Source: Allantophomopsis cytisporea
Lineage: Eukaryota; Ascomycota; Leotiomycetes; Phacidiales; Phacidiaceae
Assembly (NCBI GenBank): GCA_024752435.1
Contig: CP103031.1
Location: 434,001 to 498,000 of the forward strand
Length of the DNA: 64,000 bases
Direction of reading: 5' to 3'
Under the pieces are notes generated by a model. It had not been told where the DNA came from, ran no database searches, and saw only the letters and a program-made list of their open reading frames with translations. The translations under genes and the position numbers were made by a program. Positions 9,903 to 22,377 of the stretch are shown here, in pieces (the stretch's first letter is position 1; each line of letters begins with the position of its first letter).

Positions 9903-12900
9903 GTTCCTTGTCAACCATTAGAGCTTCTCGTGCGGGCCGAGCCGATGTCAGTCACCCAAGATAGATGTCAGTGGTAAGTAAACGGGAGCTAGGTTATGTC
10001 AGGTATAGAGCACAGCTTGCTCCGACATATTGACTGGGGTGCATTAGTCGACCTACCTCAATGGATCATGAGGTGAGGATCTGATGATGCTTACAACGAA
10101 CACGTTCGAGCCTGCTCATCCTGGCGAGACAGACACATATGAGCAAGAAAAAGGATTTACAATTTATTAGAGCGACTCTGGTGGAGAATATTTCGCAATG
10201 CAGACTTTGGGGAACTAGGTTCGGTATATTGGGTTACATCGGCTGGCTTCTGGGATATTTATGCGGGAAAGTATTGCCTTTTTATTGATATTAAGGAAAA
10301 ATTAATGGCAAGGTTTTGAATATCGAGTACGTGTCTATGTGTAGGATATCTTTCCAAAAGTATACTGTATCTGGACGCGTGTTTGCACTTGATGTGGGGT
10401 TTGGGGGCCATTTTACCGCGCATTGCTGACTGCTGATGCTGATGCCGATGCTGATGTTGCAATGCTCTTAGAATAGGCATTTTGACCGAACTAGAAGTTG
10501 TGAAGTACGGTGATTAGCATGCATACATGGCGATCCCATGTGATGGCTTGGAGACGTGGCTGGTGTGAACGAGTGTTATGGCTGAATTTGAAATGCATAG
10601 TCGCAGGGCACCTTTTAGTTACAAGTAGATTGTGCACATGAACGGATATACAGCCTCTGGCCATATGATTCGACTCAAGGCATAACTCCTACAACACCCT
10701 GCACACATGAAAATCCGGTCGGCATTGATAGAAGTCTGGGGAGTGTTTGGGGTGGAATCACTTGGCCAAGACTGGTGTGCGGAGTATTTATGTATCTACG
10801 TGCTGCACTTGGGCGCTCCATACATGCCAAGCTTTTCCCTTATCTGATTCAGATGCCATGGAGACACTTCTCCTTAGCACTTCCTCAACGCGAGTCAAGT
10901 CATCTGTAAACATTTCAAGGCCTCTCAGCTACCAGACCTATCCTATGACGTAGGAAGCTTCACGTTTCGCGGCGATACGAGGTTATCGGCGCTGAGCATT
11001 TGCAGCCTCGGATGCGACGAGGTCGCAGATGATGGATTCGCGTGATCAGACACAGGAAAGTAACATGCGATTCTGAGGTGCAAGATCGATGATGGATAAC
11101 GACTGAACCACGATAACAATTTGAGACAAGATTTGGGCTGTCAACTGACCACCTTGTTATTTGCTAACTTACTTTGCCATGTGATAGACCCTCTGGCAAC
11201 TTTGGCTCTGTTTTTAGCCTTGACATTAGCGCCGGAGGATATGTTGTCTATACGTCTAGATTTTTATATATCTTGTTCGTTTATACTCGCTCTATTACTC
11301 TAATTGAATGTGGTAGCAATCAAGGTAAAAGGATGACAACATTATTCTTTGTCCACAGTTGGGGGACGTTTCTTATAATGATAACTGTTTATAGCCTTAT
11401 ATACACACCCGCGATATACATCAATAGTTTTCGAAGCTCCATTGTACTTCTGTGTAAAAGAAGCTATTTACATAAGGAGAGAAAAAGATAACAACAAATG
11501 CAAAGGATTCAGAATGAATCTCGGTAGTACTCACTCGTAGATTGCTCACCACAGCAGAAAATACCCTTCCATCACATCACCATCCAAAATAATTCCATCA
11601 ACAACAATCCCCATAGTATCATCAACTCCCTAGTCCTCCACAGTCTCTAATCCAGATCTGCAACAAAGAACCCCGCCTCAGCCCACAACACACCCATGCC
11701 AAGTCCCGTTCCTGACTAAGTACATACTCGTCCATAGTAGGATTCCATCCCCACAATGAACGGGCCCCGCCCATCTCCATATGTACTACATATCGATATT
11801 CATGCGCAAATTCCAGCCGGAGATGGCCTTAGAACTTCGACTACCATCTCCGCACAACCGCTACCTCGGGCAATTTCGGGCCGGAACACGACTTCATGTG
11901 GGGAACGAGAACGCGCGCAGGAACACGCACATGTAACCCTCGGCCCAGTCTCGTAGTACTTAGAAGAAGCCTTGGTATTTTTTCCCTTGTCTGGATGACT
12001 TTGTGTGTGCTTGTTTGTTTTGTTTTCTATTTCTACTGGGCGCTGTCCTCTTTCCTGCGCTCTTGGGGATTTGTGCTTGGCACAGATCTGCATGGTTTGG
12101 AATCACGGATATAGGGAATTTATGCAGTGCAATGCAAAGGCTGTTCTTCTATACTAGGGATGGCTGATGTAACAGTTACGCCTAAACTCCGATATACAAC
12201 TGTTGTGAGGCCTTGGCCGGCATACTGAGCAGAAAGACGTTGTCAGATACAGGAGACGGGTACAGAGCGAACAGATTCCACAGTCCATGGTTTGCGTGGA
12301 ATAAGACGATATTCTCCTACGTTCTTTTCGTGCAGGTAGATCCTTTTCCCTCTCCCACCATCTCGTTCTACTTCACTCGTTCAAGCCAGGCTGCAGCTAT
12401 CTTTTCCCCTCTCTTTATCTTCGTCGTTCAAACCAACCGCTGGATCCAGCTACTGTCACGGCTGAGTCCATAACCCACTCTCCTACATCCAGGTATTTGT
12501 CGACCCATTTCTTATATTCGTTGTTCTCGACTCCGCTGGTCTTAAGACTGGGTCTAGCATCCCGCATTGGGGTCTCATTAGCCGCGCATTCCATTTGCAC
12601 CTTTTTCAAATAAGAGACGGAAAGAGAAACCGAGAATAGGCATGGCCGATCAGTGGTGGATTGTCATGAGAAAGGACCGAGTCAAGACTTGGCTATGGGG
12701 CGCATGAGGTGTATGGAAACTCACGTCAAGCCGGTGGAGCGCTTCATGCCTGCGAGGATCGTGGAGACTGTCCAGCTTGTCAGTATACTTCTTGTGAGTA
12801 TAGGTGTCTTATGATGGCAACTCACTCAGGACAGCATCGAATGCATAGTGAGTTAATCTTCCGAGCTTTCCCCACAATCCAAATGTCAGCAGGTTGAGGA

Positions 12901-13781
12901 ACTAAGCTGATTCAGCTCGAGGACTTGAACAGCAGATGGAGGGTAGACTGACAACCATGGTTGCTGCTTGTGCTGAGAATGTGCGAGTATTGTGGGAAGT
13001 ATAAAGGTTGATGACAGATTATAGAATGCGGCTTTCGGGAATACGACACGGCGTGGCGGGTGTTCGGTATAGATCACTCGTGGTTTTTATGACTGGAGAT
13101 GGACGATTATCTGCTGGGAGATCATGCGACAACAACCGTGACACCGACGATAAGGTACCGGAGAACGAGTTGCAGCCTCCCAGCCTCCCAGCCTCCGCAC
13201 AAAGGCCCAGGAAACCCAGTCCGGGAATACAAGCGAGGCGGAGCGGAACGGCAGAAATCATACAATGTCAGACAATCAATCACGTGCAAGCCAAGATGGG
13301 TGTTTCTCGCTTCTCGCTTCTCGCTAAATGACCAAATGGCGAGCTTTGACTTTTTCGGGTGGGAAAAGAGCTCCTGCGCACGGGGAGCTCTCACATACAT
13401 ATGCCAAGCTGGTCACTGTCGGTAGCCTTAGAGCTATGCAGCTGGTGGTCACTGGTGGTGCAGGTCTTGCGTGCGGATTTGAGACGCTCTGCTCTTCTTG
13501 GCAGCTTTGGCGGCCCGAATTCCGCCATGCAACGCATGCACTTTGTACGGCGACCAAAGCTCACAACCCCGCGGAGGGGTCGACCATCTCAATGCAGACT
13601 AGAGTGGGAACGTGGGAAAGGTTGAGAATTTGGAGGGATGTGTTTGGAAGAGAAGAGGGTGGGAAGGGGCAAAGAGAGTGGGCAAGCGGTAAAGTCGGGC
13701 AGCTCATGGTGGGCAAGCACGCAAATGTTCAAGGGATCCAGGGTGAAGGATGCATTGGAGGAGGTGGGTGGTGATCTTGAT

Positions 13782-13819
13782 GGTCTTGGTGGTCTTGGTG
13801 GTCTTGGTGGTCTTGGTGG
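13782..13819. repeat. GGTCTTGGT tandem repeat, four copies
   Basis: Four perfect 9-base copies of GGTCTTGGT followed by GG. The period is a multiple of three, so a Gly-Leu-Gly repeat appears in an overlapping frame, but I do not consider that frame coding. Confidence 0.9.
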
Positions 13820-13900
13820 AACAGCCAAGAAGAGGATACACAATAAGTCTGATGCGGAGGAAGTCAAAGTACGGCGTCCGTCAGGTAAGGAAGTGATGAA

Positions 13901-13925
13901 GACAAGACAAGACAAGACAAGACAA
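13901..13925. repeat. GACAA tandem repeat, five copies
   Basis: Five perfect copies of the pentamer GACAA in non-coding sequence. Confidence 0.9.
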
Positions 13926-14416
13926 GTTGAGTGTTGACTGTGGTGTGGTCAGTGAATGGGAGGGAGTCAAGAGGGTGCGTGCTGTGGAGTTAACATTATC
14001 TCTTGTTCTTCTCTCTCTGTTTGTTTTGAGATGACGGATGCACTGGCAATAGTCCGGATCGGAATTGGAGATGGAATTGGAATTACAAACGCCCTGCATT
14101 CTGTTTGCTTGCATTTGCTGCACTCCACGACTCTGTGCATATCGGTCGGTCATCACTCAAAAGTCAAGAAGCAGGGAAAGCAAGCATGCAGAGACACCGA
14201 ATTAGCAACCGAGAGCCCTCAGTGCAGGACAGCAGGGTCAGAGAAAGCTCTCTCAGCAAAAGTCATTCAGCATCTGTGGAGACTGGAGATCCCCGACCCA
14301 TATCCCAACTACCTAAGGTAACCTAGAAAGTCACCCCTCCAAAAAAAAAAAAAGCGACTAAACAAAAAAAAATATTCGGAGCTCAAATCAACAAATCGAT
14401 TCGTATTCCAGAGAAT

Positions 14417-14674
14417 GTAAGTAACCACTCAATTCAAATCCATTTCAATCGTTTTCTTCATTTGTCGATAAGTCATCGCATTATTGCAATACCAAGAAAA
14501 AGAAAGAAAATGTGAGGGAAAAAAAAGAAATCTGTCATGAGTAAAATGCATGGCAGATAGGCTTGTGCCTCCCTCACTGACTCGGGCTTATCGGCCAATT
14601 CTTCTTACCCAACCTGCCCCACCAAAGTGTCCGTGTTTTTGTTCCCCAGCTAACACCAAACGTCGCAATTTCAG
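14417..14674 (+). other. Probable 5' leader intron of pyruvate kinase
   Basis: A consensus donor (GAAT|GTAAGTAACC) at 14417 and an acceptor (AATTTCAG) ending at 14674 flank 258 bases. A perfect branch site CTAAC lies about 20 bases before the acceptor, within GCTAACACC. The pyruvate kinase ATG follows 140 bases later. Leader introns are common in highly expressed fungal glycolytic genes. This is inferred from splice signals only. Confidence 0.45.
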
Positions 14675-14814
14675 AAACACCAACCACACATCTTCTTTTC
14701 CTCATCGACATCTCGAAGACCCTTAGATACCTCTTCGATCCTCATTCCGTCGACTCTTGTCCCTCATACCTCACACACCCTCATCAACCACTCCTCTCCA
14801 CACCTTCATACACA

Positions 14815-16520
14815 ATGGCAACCGCATTGGAGCACCTCGCCGCTGGATCTACCAAGGTCCAATGGCTCTCCCAGCTTGACACCGAGTTCAAGCCAACCAA
14901 GAACTACCGCCGTACTTCTATCATCTGTACTATTGGCCCAAAGACCAACTCTGTTGAGGCTATCAACAAGCTCCGCAAGGCTGGTTTGAACGTTGTTCGC
15001 ATGAACTTCTCTCACGGTTCCTACGAGTACCACCAGTCTGTCATTGACAACGCTCGTGAGGCCGAGAAGGTCCAGGCTGGTCGCCAGATCGCCATTGCTC
15101 TTGACACCAAGGGCCCAGAGATCAGAACCGGTAACACCGTCGGTGATGCTGATATCCCAATCGCTGCTGGTACAGAGATCAACATCACCACTGATGACAA
15201 GTACGCTACTGCTTCCGACGACAAGAACATGTAAGTATCCCACTCTACAGCGCACAATTATTCTTGGACTGACGGATCAAGGTACGTCGACTACAAGAAC
15301 ATCACCAAGGTCATTGAGAAGGGCCGTATCATCTACGTCGATGATGGTGTCCTTGCCTTCGATGTCCTCGACATCATTGATGACAAGACCATCCTCGCTA
15401 GAGCCAGAAACAACGGAAAGATCTCCTCCAAGAAGGGTGTCAACCTTCCAAATACCGATGTTGACCTTCCCGCTCTTTCCGAGAAGGATCAGGCCGACTT
15501 GAAGTTCGGTGTCAAGAACAACGTTGACATGGTCTTTGCTTCCTTCATCCGCCGTGGCGATGATATCAAGGCCATCCGCAAGGTTCTTGGTGAGGAGGGC
15601 AAGCACATCCAGATCATTGCCAAGATTGAGAACAGACAGGGTCTCAACAACTTCGCCGAGATTCTCGCCGAGACTGACGGTGTCATGGTTGCTCGTGGTG
15701 ATCTCGGTATTGAGATCCCAGCTGCTGAGGTCTTCGCTGCCCAGAAGAAGATGATCGCCATGTGCAACATGGCTGGTAAGCCAGTTATCTGTGCCACTCA
15801 GATGCTCGAGTCCATGATCTACAACCCACGTCCAACCCGTGCCGAGATCTCTGATGTCGGAAACGCCGTTACCGACGGTGCCGACTGTGTCATGTTGTCT
15901 GGAGAGACTGCCAAGGGTAGCTACCCCAACGAGGCTGTCTCTGAGATGCACGAGACCTGCTTGAAGGCCGAGAACACCATTGCCTACGTTTCTCACTTCG
16001 AGGAGCTCTGCAACCTCACCAAGCGCCCAGTCTCCGTTGTTGAGTCCTGCGCCATGTCCGCCGTCCGTGCTTCCCTCGACATGAACGCCGGTGCCATCAT
16101 TGTCCTCTCCACCTCCGGAGAGTCCGCCCGCCTCATCTCCAAGTACCGCCCAGTTTGCCCAATCTTCATGGTTACCCGTAACGCCTCTGCTTCCCGTTTC
16201 GGTCACCTTTACCGCGGTGTCTACCCATTCCACTTCCAGGAGGAGAAGCCAGACTTCTCCAAGACCAACTGGCAAGAGGATGTCGACCGCCGCATCAAGT
16301 GGGGTATCTCTGAGGCTATGAAGCTCGGTGTCCTCACCAGAGGCGAGACCGTTGTCGTTGTCCAGGGATGGAAGGGTGGCATGGGTAACACCAACACGTT
16401 AGTCATCTCCCAAAGTTAATCCTGAGAAAGTCATATGGTCCAAATAGCTCACACTTCTCTTTTCGCAGTCTCCGTGTCCTCCCAGCTGAGCCAACCGACC
16501 TCGGCCTCGAGCAGATCTAA
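14815..16520 (+). CDS. pki1: Pyruvate kinase
   Basis: Three exons, 14815..15230, 15282..16397 and 16469..16520, giving 527 residues, the usual length for ascomycete pyruvate kinase. It converts phosphoenolpyruvate and ADP to pyruvate and ATP, the last step of glycolysis, in the cytosol. RRTSIICTIGPKTN starts the barrel. MNFSHGSYEYH holds substrate-binding residues. AKIENR at 252-257 carries the catalytic Lys 253, and ARGD at 276-279 binds the divalent metal. The last exon encodes only the end of the C-domain (LRVLPAEPTDLGLEQI). Codon use is strongly biased to C-ending codons (GAC, AAC, ATC, GTC, CTC), unlike neighbouring genes, which fits very high expression. The leader is pyrimidine-rich. 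The splice junctions (AACAT|GTAAGT, AACAC|GTTAGT) keep the frame. Confidence 0.97.
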
Positions 16521-17242
16521 GCTGCCTACAACACCTTTAACGCAAAAGATCCCGACGCACTTCGGCCTTTCCCCTCCCGGAACCTGGCATAATGAACGAA
16601 ACAAAAAACGAGCAAACTATAGATAGGATTTTTTTGCCTTTGCCTGCCCCCCTTGCCCTTTTGTGTAAGCACAACCTGCGAAGTTCGGACCCGGCCCTTT
16701 TCCTCCCTCCAACTTTCATGAAAACCCTCCCACGAATTCATCGCGTCGATTTGATATCCTACTCACGACGGCTTTGGTATATCCAGGGCAATTCTTTCTC
16801 TTCTTTCGAACTCAGCATGAGGCGGAGGGGGAGGGTAGAATATGTTTACAATGCGCTTTTTTTGTGCGGATTGAGGATAGTGTTTCATGATTAGAGGAAT
16901 ACTAATATCATTCTCGCTTCAACTTTGATGGATTCTTGCTGTGATATGTGACTGAAGTGATTTTGTGATGTTCGGGACACGGAGAAGGGAAGGTGAGAGT
17001 GATGGGGGTGACTGTGATTTATAGGTATGTATAGAAGGTCGGATCTTTTCGACTCAATGTGAGAATGAGCCTGGGCTTGCAATGAGACTTCGAGTTCTAA
17101 GTCAGTAAGTCAGTCCTCTTGCGGCACAAAATGGTGAGATGTTTCATGGACATGGGTTAACGAGGGCCTCGTCTTTAATCAAGTCACCTTATCTTACCAA
17201 CGCTCGCCCTTCAATTTTCGTCTATCAAAAGCCAGCTCTTCA

Positions 17243-17384
17243 ATGGCCATCTCCATGTGCGATGTGTATTTCGGTACAAACTCTGAGCTACTGACATCAA
17301 AACTCTGCAGAAGCTGATGTTGATGACTGTTGGGACGTCGAAGACATGTCCGACGTCGAGTACCTGAACAACGACGAATGGTGA
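17243..17384 (+). CDS. Candidate small acidic peptide (34 residues), very short intron
   Basis: Hypothetical. Exons 17243..17273 and 17311..17384 would encode MAISMCDVYFEADVDDCWDV... ending in NNDEW and TGA. The intron would be only 37 bases (GTACAA..CTGCAG) with a good branch site CTGAC. The second exon has clear coding-like character (Asp/Glu/Trp/Tyr-rich, C-ending codons). Its stop overlaps a perfect donor GTGAGT (GAATG|GTGAGT), so the segment could instead be an internal exon of a longer transcript. The intron is shorter than fungi normally splice, which is the main reason for doubt. I do not recognise the peptide. Confidence 0.3.
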
Positions 17385-20300
17385 GTATAGTACTGGATCT
17401 GATGACGATAGAGCGTGTTAGAGTTTCTTGTCAGAGTGAATGTTGCCTTCCTGGCGATCAGGTTGAGCTAGCTACTGATTGTTGGTTTTTTTATTATTTT
17501 ACTCTGGTTGTGGTGAAGTGTGTCGTTAAGGAGATGGTGGGTAGATGGTTCTTGCTTGACTTGCGGAAATTATTGTCTTGGTTTTGTGCTTTTGTCTGGA
17601 TGAGTTGGGAGATGTTGGATGGGCTTGGATGGTTATGGGGGTCTGGATAAGTGTAGGGCTTGCGAGAACTGCATAGCTCTTAGTGATTTCGGTGCTCTCT
17701 TGATTTTGTGCATTTATCTCGATGAAATGGAACATGGATGGCTTGGGCGATTATGTGGGTCTGGATAACCGGATGGCTTACAATAACTCTATAGCTATCA
17801 CTGACTCTATGGCTGTGGTTATACGCTTTTGCTCCAGAATCTATGGGGTTCTTGATGATTTATGAAGGCATTTATATTATAGGAACACATCAAGAGAGCT
17901 TAAGATGTTGGTATTTCTACCATGTAAGAACTTAACCATCTCTATCCCTTTGACTGCTGGCAAACGAATAGTCCAATATGTGCAAGAGTATGCTTTGCCC
18001 TTGTATACGTAGCAGCTGCTAACAACTCTCGATGCTTCATCACCATCAAAGTCTACGCCTGCACCACATCGAAACCAACGAGATATAGCCACTTATTCAC
18101 ACGATGGCAGACAAGAAACACAGCCCAGCACATCGCAACAGTCAAATGGATGGATGGATGGTAAATCAATATTCACTGGTATCAGAATTTGCATGTGCAA
18201 ATACACATTCGACGAGAATTCCAGACATTCGTCCTACCGTACACCCAACAATCACATGGAGACATCAAGACACTTTGACATCAACTCCTCAAGAAGCATG
18301 CTGATAGCGAGGGGTCTCGAGGCATGAGCAGCGGAACAATGATCAAGCTCTCCATATCTCACCGTCCGCCGTCTATCACACCTCCCAGGTACCTTCGTGA
18401 TGGTTGGTAAGTAGAAGTATCATTTCTGACTCAACATCACATGCGGGGCGGTTGATGAACCCTGAGGCTGAGTGTCTGCCAACCTGCCCTGAACGATTCT
18501 GCTCGTGATGGACGAGATGGCGAGGTGGTGATGCGATGGGCGAATTTGGGTTGTGGTGAACAGGCTGAAATTATGCGCTTTATCACATGGGATTTTTTGG
18601 GCGTTGCTGAGACTTGTCTTAACTTGTGGATTGGTGGGCGTGTGCGTACGTGAGGCGATTAGGCTGTGTTATACGAGATCTGTGGTTGGACTCGTGCATA
18701 TGCTCGTGGAAGTATTGTGGATGTTATGAATGGATGGTGAATACTTGGGTAGATTCGTCTCATGATATATTTATATGAATGTGTAGGACCAAATGAAGCA
18801 CAAAGACATCGTCTATATATCGCATCCCAATGTAGTCACATTACTCAAATTCAATAATATCTAATAAATTCAAGGTCTTGTCTACTCATCCTTTCGTCGC
18901 CTTGTCAGACTCATCACAGTATGCGTAACACTCATCCAAATATCTCATGTATATACTCCAACATCTACACCACCACCATAGAATCTCAAAGGTAGCCTCA
19001 CCTACCAATATCTCACACAATACCTACCTTTCTCATCCTCACCTCCATCCACCATCCCCACATCCCCGCAAAACAATCACAAGCTCAACCTCACACCGCC
19101 GCAGCGCCAAAGAGTTGATACGTCGTATTCCAAACCACCAAGAAGTCTCGCATCGAGGCGACACAATTCAGCTACGTATCGGAGACGGCTAGAATGTAAG
19201 TCAGTCACAGGGCTGAGAGGGTGGAAGGGATCTATCCATCTGGTGGAGGGAGGGGCCTTGAAAGCGGGCTTTTGATCGGGGTTCGCACGCCGGTAGCCTG
19301 TAGGTCATCGCTACCCTTTCTCGTCTAGGATGATGTCCCAATTGTTCTTCTCATCTTTCTCGACGCGGGGTCGGTTGCGATTTCGGACAGTTCTGTCGGC
19401 TGGTTTCCTCTTTTTCTTTTACGGAGGTTCTTCTGTTGCTTCTTGCTGCTCTCATTGGCTTTGCTTCTTCGCAGACGGGCGAGTAAAGGCGGAACACCGA
19501 AATTGGGATTTGGCCTTATCTGATGGGATCTTGCGGCATGTGCCTGAAATGGACTGAGTGCTTGTCCGCAGGATCTCGCAATCTTAATGTAGCGATGCGA
19601 GGGCCTTTCCCCTCAATCTTTGCGGAGAATCCCTATCAAGACACTGAAATTGCTTTGTAAATAGTGATACAATTATTAAAAATTATGACGGTAATTGTCC
19701 AGCCATGTTAAAAAGACAGCTACGTAAGTTGAAAGAAAACGGTGAACCAAGCGATTGATTCCCGCACGCTGCTTCATCAGCCATGTGTCCGTCGTCCATG
19801 ACTAAAGTCCTCCCCGGCAAGTGTACTACGTATGAATAGAACACCGAGCGTGTTCTAGAGCACCAGCAGAACCCCAACACAAAATATCTTTTCCTTGGCG
19901 CTTACTCCGATTCCCATACACACGTACGCCGTCAGTCTGATATAATTTTTCGGAATCAAAACACGCAGGGAATAGATTGTGTTGAGGACAGGGACTCTCC
20001 TCCTTTTTTACAGGCTGACACTTGCTTTTGCTGTCCGGGAGATCCTCTGCGCTGCGGAAATGGCTTAGTGAGATACTGTGTAGATGCAAAGGCATGGAGG
20101 GGGCGTGCTGCGAACGTCGGGAATGGGTGGGAAGCGGCTGAGAGACTGCGGCTATTTCCTGCCGTCAGAGATGGCGGGTATGAATAGGATTTGTATGACG
20201 GGTCTATTGATTGATTTCGGTGCATTCTTCATTTATGTGTGCATATCTATTTGGGTGTTGCTTCCTGGAAGAGTATTGAATGGATGATGAGCATACTGCG

Positions 20301-21115
20301 TAGAGATGGATTCGGCACATGGCGGATTGATGAAATGAATATACTGCGGGTGAGAGACCTTACTGGACGATTCATCGACCCATGGAATGGGCGGATGGAT
20401 GAATCTATTGGATAATAGCATTGCTCATTTGCTCTCTTGAAAGGTATTTGGGAGTGAGAACCAGACTGAGAATGAGAGGGATTTGGTAATATGATTATCA
20501 TTGTGACTGTGATTCATGGGAGAAGAAGTAGGAAGGGCGTTGTGAATAATGAATGATTGTGGAATGTGACCTCGAGTTCTCTACCATCAATCGATTTGTG
20601 CAGTACATATCCGGGGCTTCGTGATGTCGTACATAGAATACATCATATTTTCTTGGATGAACGAACAAACAAGATGTACAGTGCCTGTTGGTCTATCATA
20701 CGTACATAGTATAGATGAACACTGTTATTGTGGCTTAGGGGTCAAGTGACAAGTCCTTTTACGGAGTGAACGGCATTTTGTGCATTTTGTTCAGACTGCT
20801 ACTACTACGTAATATTTTCTTACCTTTATTATTATGAACCTGCTGCGTATATTGGTTGTTGTACTCCGCTGACGAAATAATATTAATGACCTAAACCGAA
20901 ATGCAAAGTCCTAATTCATTTTCATACAATCCAAAGTATGGTAAGCCTGCATTTTTGCGGTAATAAGAATGTTGCGTATTTCTATGATCATGATCACGAA
21001 CATTCTCTTCGTCTCAGTCACGCTGACACTCCCAGATGACATATTAAGTTTCAGTTGTAACCCCGGCGGCTTTCTTAGACATGTTGATCTCTCGAATATC
21101 AGACAAAGTATGCAC

Positions 21116-21142
21116 GGGGTATATGGGGTATATGGGGTATAT
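21116..21142. repeat. GGGGTATAT tandem repeat, three copies
   Basis: Three perfect copies of the 9-mer GGGGTATAT, followed by the partial GGA. Non-coding. Confidence 0.9.
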
Positions 21143-21687
21143 GGAGTGTGAATGAATGTATGTATGTCCGTATGTCTCGATATTTATCCATCCAACTATG
21201 CGTATATACATTTTTATTATTAACAGATTGTGTCTCTTTTAATCATCGTCACATACAATCCCATGCTTGCTCTGCAAAGTAGAATCCCCTCCGTCCAGTA
21301 TGCCCATTCCGTCGGCTTTTGACTTGTCGGGTGGCTGTCAATGTGGTTCTTGTTCGGATCTCACAGAGGATTCTAAGATTAATGCGGTAAACATAGGGCG
21401 GGATGGCTGTATTCTTGGGCCTCTCTTGAGTCCTAAGTGGTGCGCGCTCCGAGTAAAATGGCCCTTTTCTCCCCCAAAAATGCAAAGATTTGGTAGGAGC
21501 ATCATCATCATCAGCTGAACATGGCCTTGCTTTGCCGCTCCTTTAAACCTCAGACCTTGGGATATTCTATTCTGCTCTGACTGTGTACAGATGATTTCAA
21601 CTTGCTTACTATGTCTTACTGCTTTGAGCTGAAATCTACCTATTAACCCTGTTGACGCTGTTAATCCTATTGATTAATTAATCCTTT

Positions 21688-21711
21688 GGGTTAATCCTAA
21701 TCCTAATCCTA
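21688..21711. repeat. Telomere-like TAATCC repeat, three copies
   Basis: GGGTTAATCCTAATCCTAATCC contains three TAATCC units at 21692-21709. The standard fungal telomere unit read on the C-rich strand is TAACCC, so each unit differs by one C-to-T change. Further diverged TTAATCC words lie just upstream (21640-21685). It could be a decayed interstitial telomere-like tract or chance simple sequence. Confidence 0.45.
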
Positions 21712-21810
21712 CTTATTGATTAATCCCAGGTACTTACTCAGACTGTACTTGAGTACTGTACTTACATACACTTGATGCAACCTTCCTTCAACCTCCAACA
21801 GCCGATCACC

Positions 21811-21844
<34 letters not shown>

Positions 21845-21852
21845 TGACACCA
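21811..21852. repeat. GACACCA tandem repeat, six copies
   Basis: Six consecutive 7-base units, five GACACCA and one GACACCT (the fifth). They are followed by a less regular ACATAGA(C/A)A-type repeat up to about 21897. Non-coding sequence upstream of the lipase gene. Confidence 0.9.
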
Positions 21853-21957
21853 TAGATAACATAGACAACATAGAATAGACAACATAGAATAGACTCTTAC
21901 TATGTAGACACCTTTCTCTCCCCCAGTCTGTCCGGAACATTTTTAGCTTCATCACCG

Positions 21958-21979
21958 CCCCCCCTCCCCCTCCCTCCCC
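21958..21979 (-). other. Potential G-quadruplex with one-base loops (minus strand)
   Basis: The plus strand reads C7-T-C5-T-C3-T-C4, so the minus strand has four G-runs of at least three separated by single A loops. This is one of the most stable G4 patterns known from biophysical work. It lies about 400 bases upstream of the lipase ATG, on the template strand. Confidence 0.6.
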
Positions 21980-22377
21980 GTGCACTGTCTCTCATGCGTC
22001 ACCTTGTCCTTAAGATGCACGCACGATGCGCACACACACTACTCCACTATTGTACTAAGTGCTAAATAAAATCCAACCTACCGCTGACGCTCCTTTCATC
22101 ATCTCGCTCATGCTCGCGGACTCCGATAGCCCTGTATTTGTACAACTGTACAAGCCATTCAAATTTCTTCCTCAATCTCTTTTCTGTCCCAACTCCTCTC
22201 ATTCCTTTCCTTGCTACATTTTTATAATAAGAAAGAAGAAAGCAACAAAAAATATAAAATAAATAAAGACAAGACATAAAGGGTCATCCCTATAGAAAAA
22301 CACAAGTATATACATGGCATTGGCGAAACCCCGGGGTATGAGATATGTTTAGGTGAATAGGATCCTTGTCTGTAACA

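Larger units (their letters stand above)
9903..14814. other. Gene-poor intergenic region, 4.9 kb
   Basis: No supportable gene lies between the F-box-like gene and pyruvate kinase. The longest ATG frame (13328..13774, +, 148 codons) is Gly/Trp-rich, overlaps simple repeats, and has an equally open antisense frame. A 59-codon minus frame opening with ATG at 12591 has fair codon use but no recognisable domain. Present are a 9-base tandem repeat (13782..13819), a 5-base repeat (13901..13925), a 13-A tract (14341..14353), and at the right edge the pyrimidine-rich leader of pyruvate kinase with a probable leader intron. Part of this may be an extended promoter or carry a non-coding transcript. Confidence 0.5.
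16521..22377. other. Gene-poor intergenic region, 5.9 kb
   Basis: The largest gene-poor stretch in the window, between pyruvate kinase and the patatin lipase, both on the plus strand. Apart from a candidate 34-residue peptide (17243..17384), I see only short frames without domains. Frames at 18104..18304 and 18947..19192 are low-complexity and unsupported. The right end (21116..21979) is dense in short tandem repeats and ends in a C-rich block, followed by the lipase leader. The region could hold non-coding transcripts or a long lipase promoter; nothing in the sequence decides this. Confidence 0.5.

Noticed and set aside
12415..12591. 59-residue minus-strand ATG frame with Trp/Tyr/Lys-rich middle
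   Set aside because: Codon use is acceptable but there is no homology I recognise and no neighbouring exon; left as part of the intergenic description.
13328..13774. 148-codon ATG frame in the 10-14.8 kb gap
   Set aside because: Gly/Trp-rich composition, overlaps a simple-repeat area, an equally long antisense frame exists, no domain.
15277..16275. 332-codon open frame on the minus strand inside pyruvate kinase
   Set aside because: It is the antisense shadow of a gene with extreme codon bias (C-ending codons leave few stops on the other strand). Composition is Gly/Val/Asp/Leu-rich with no domain.
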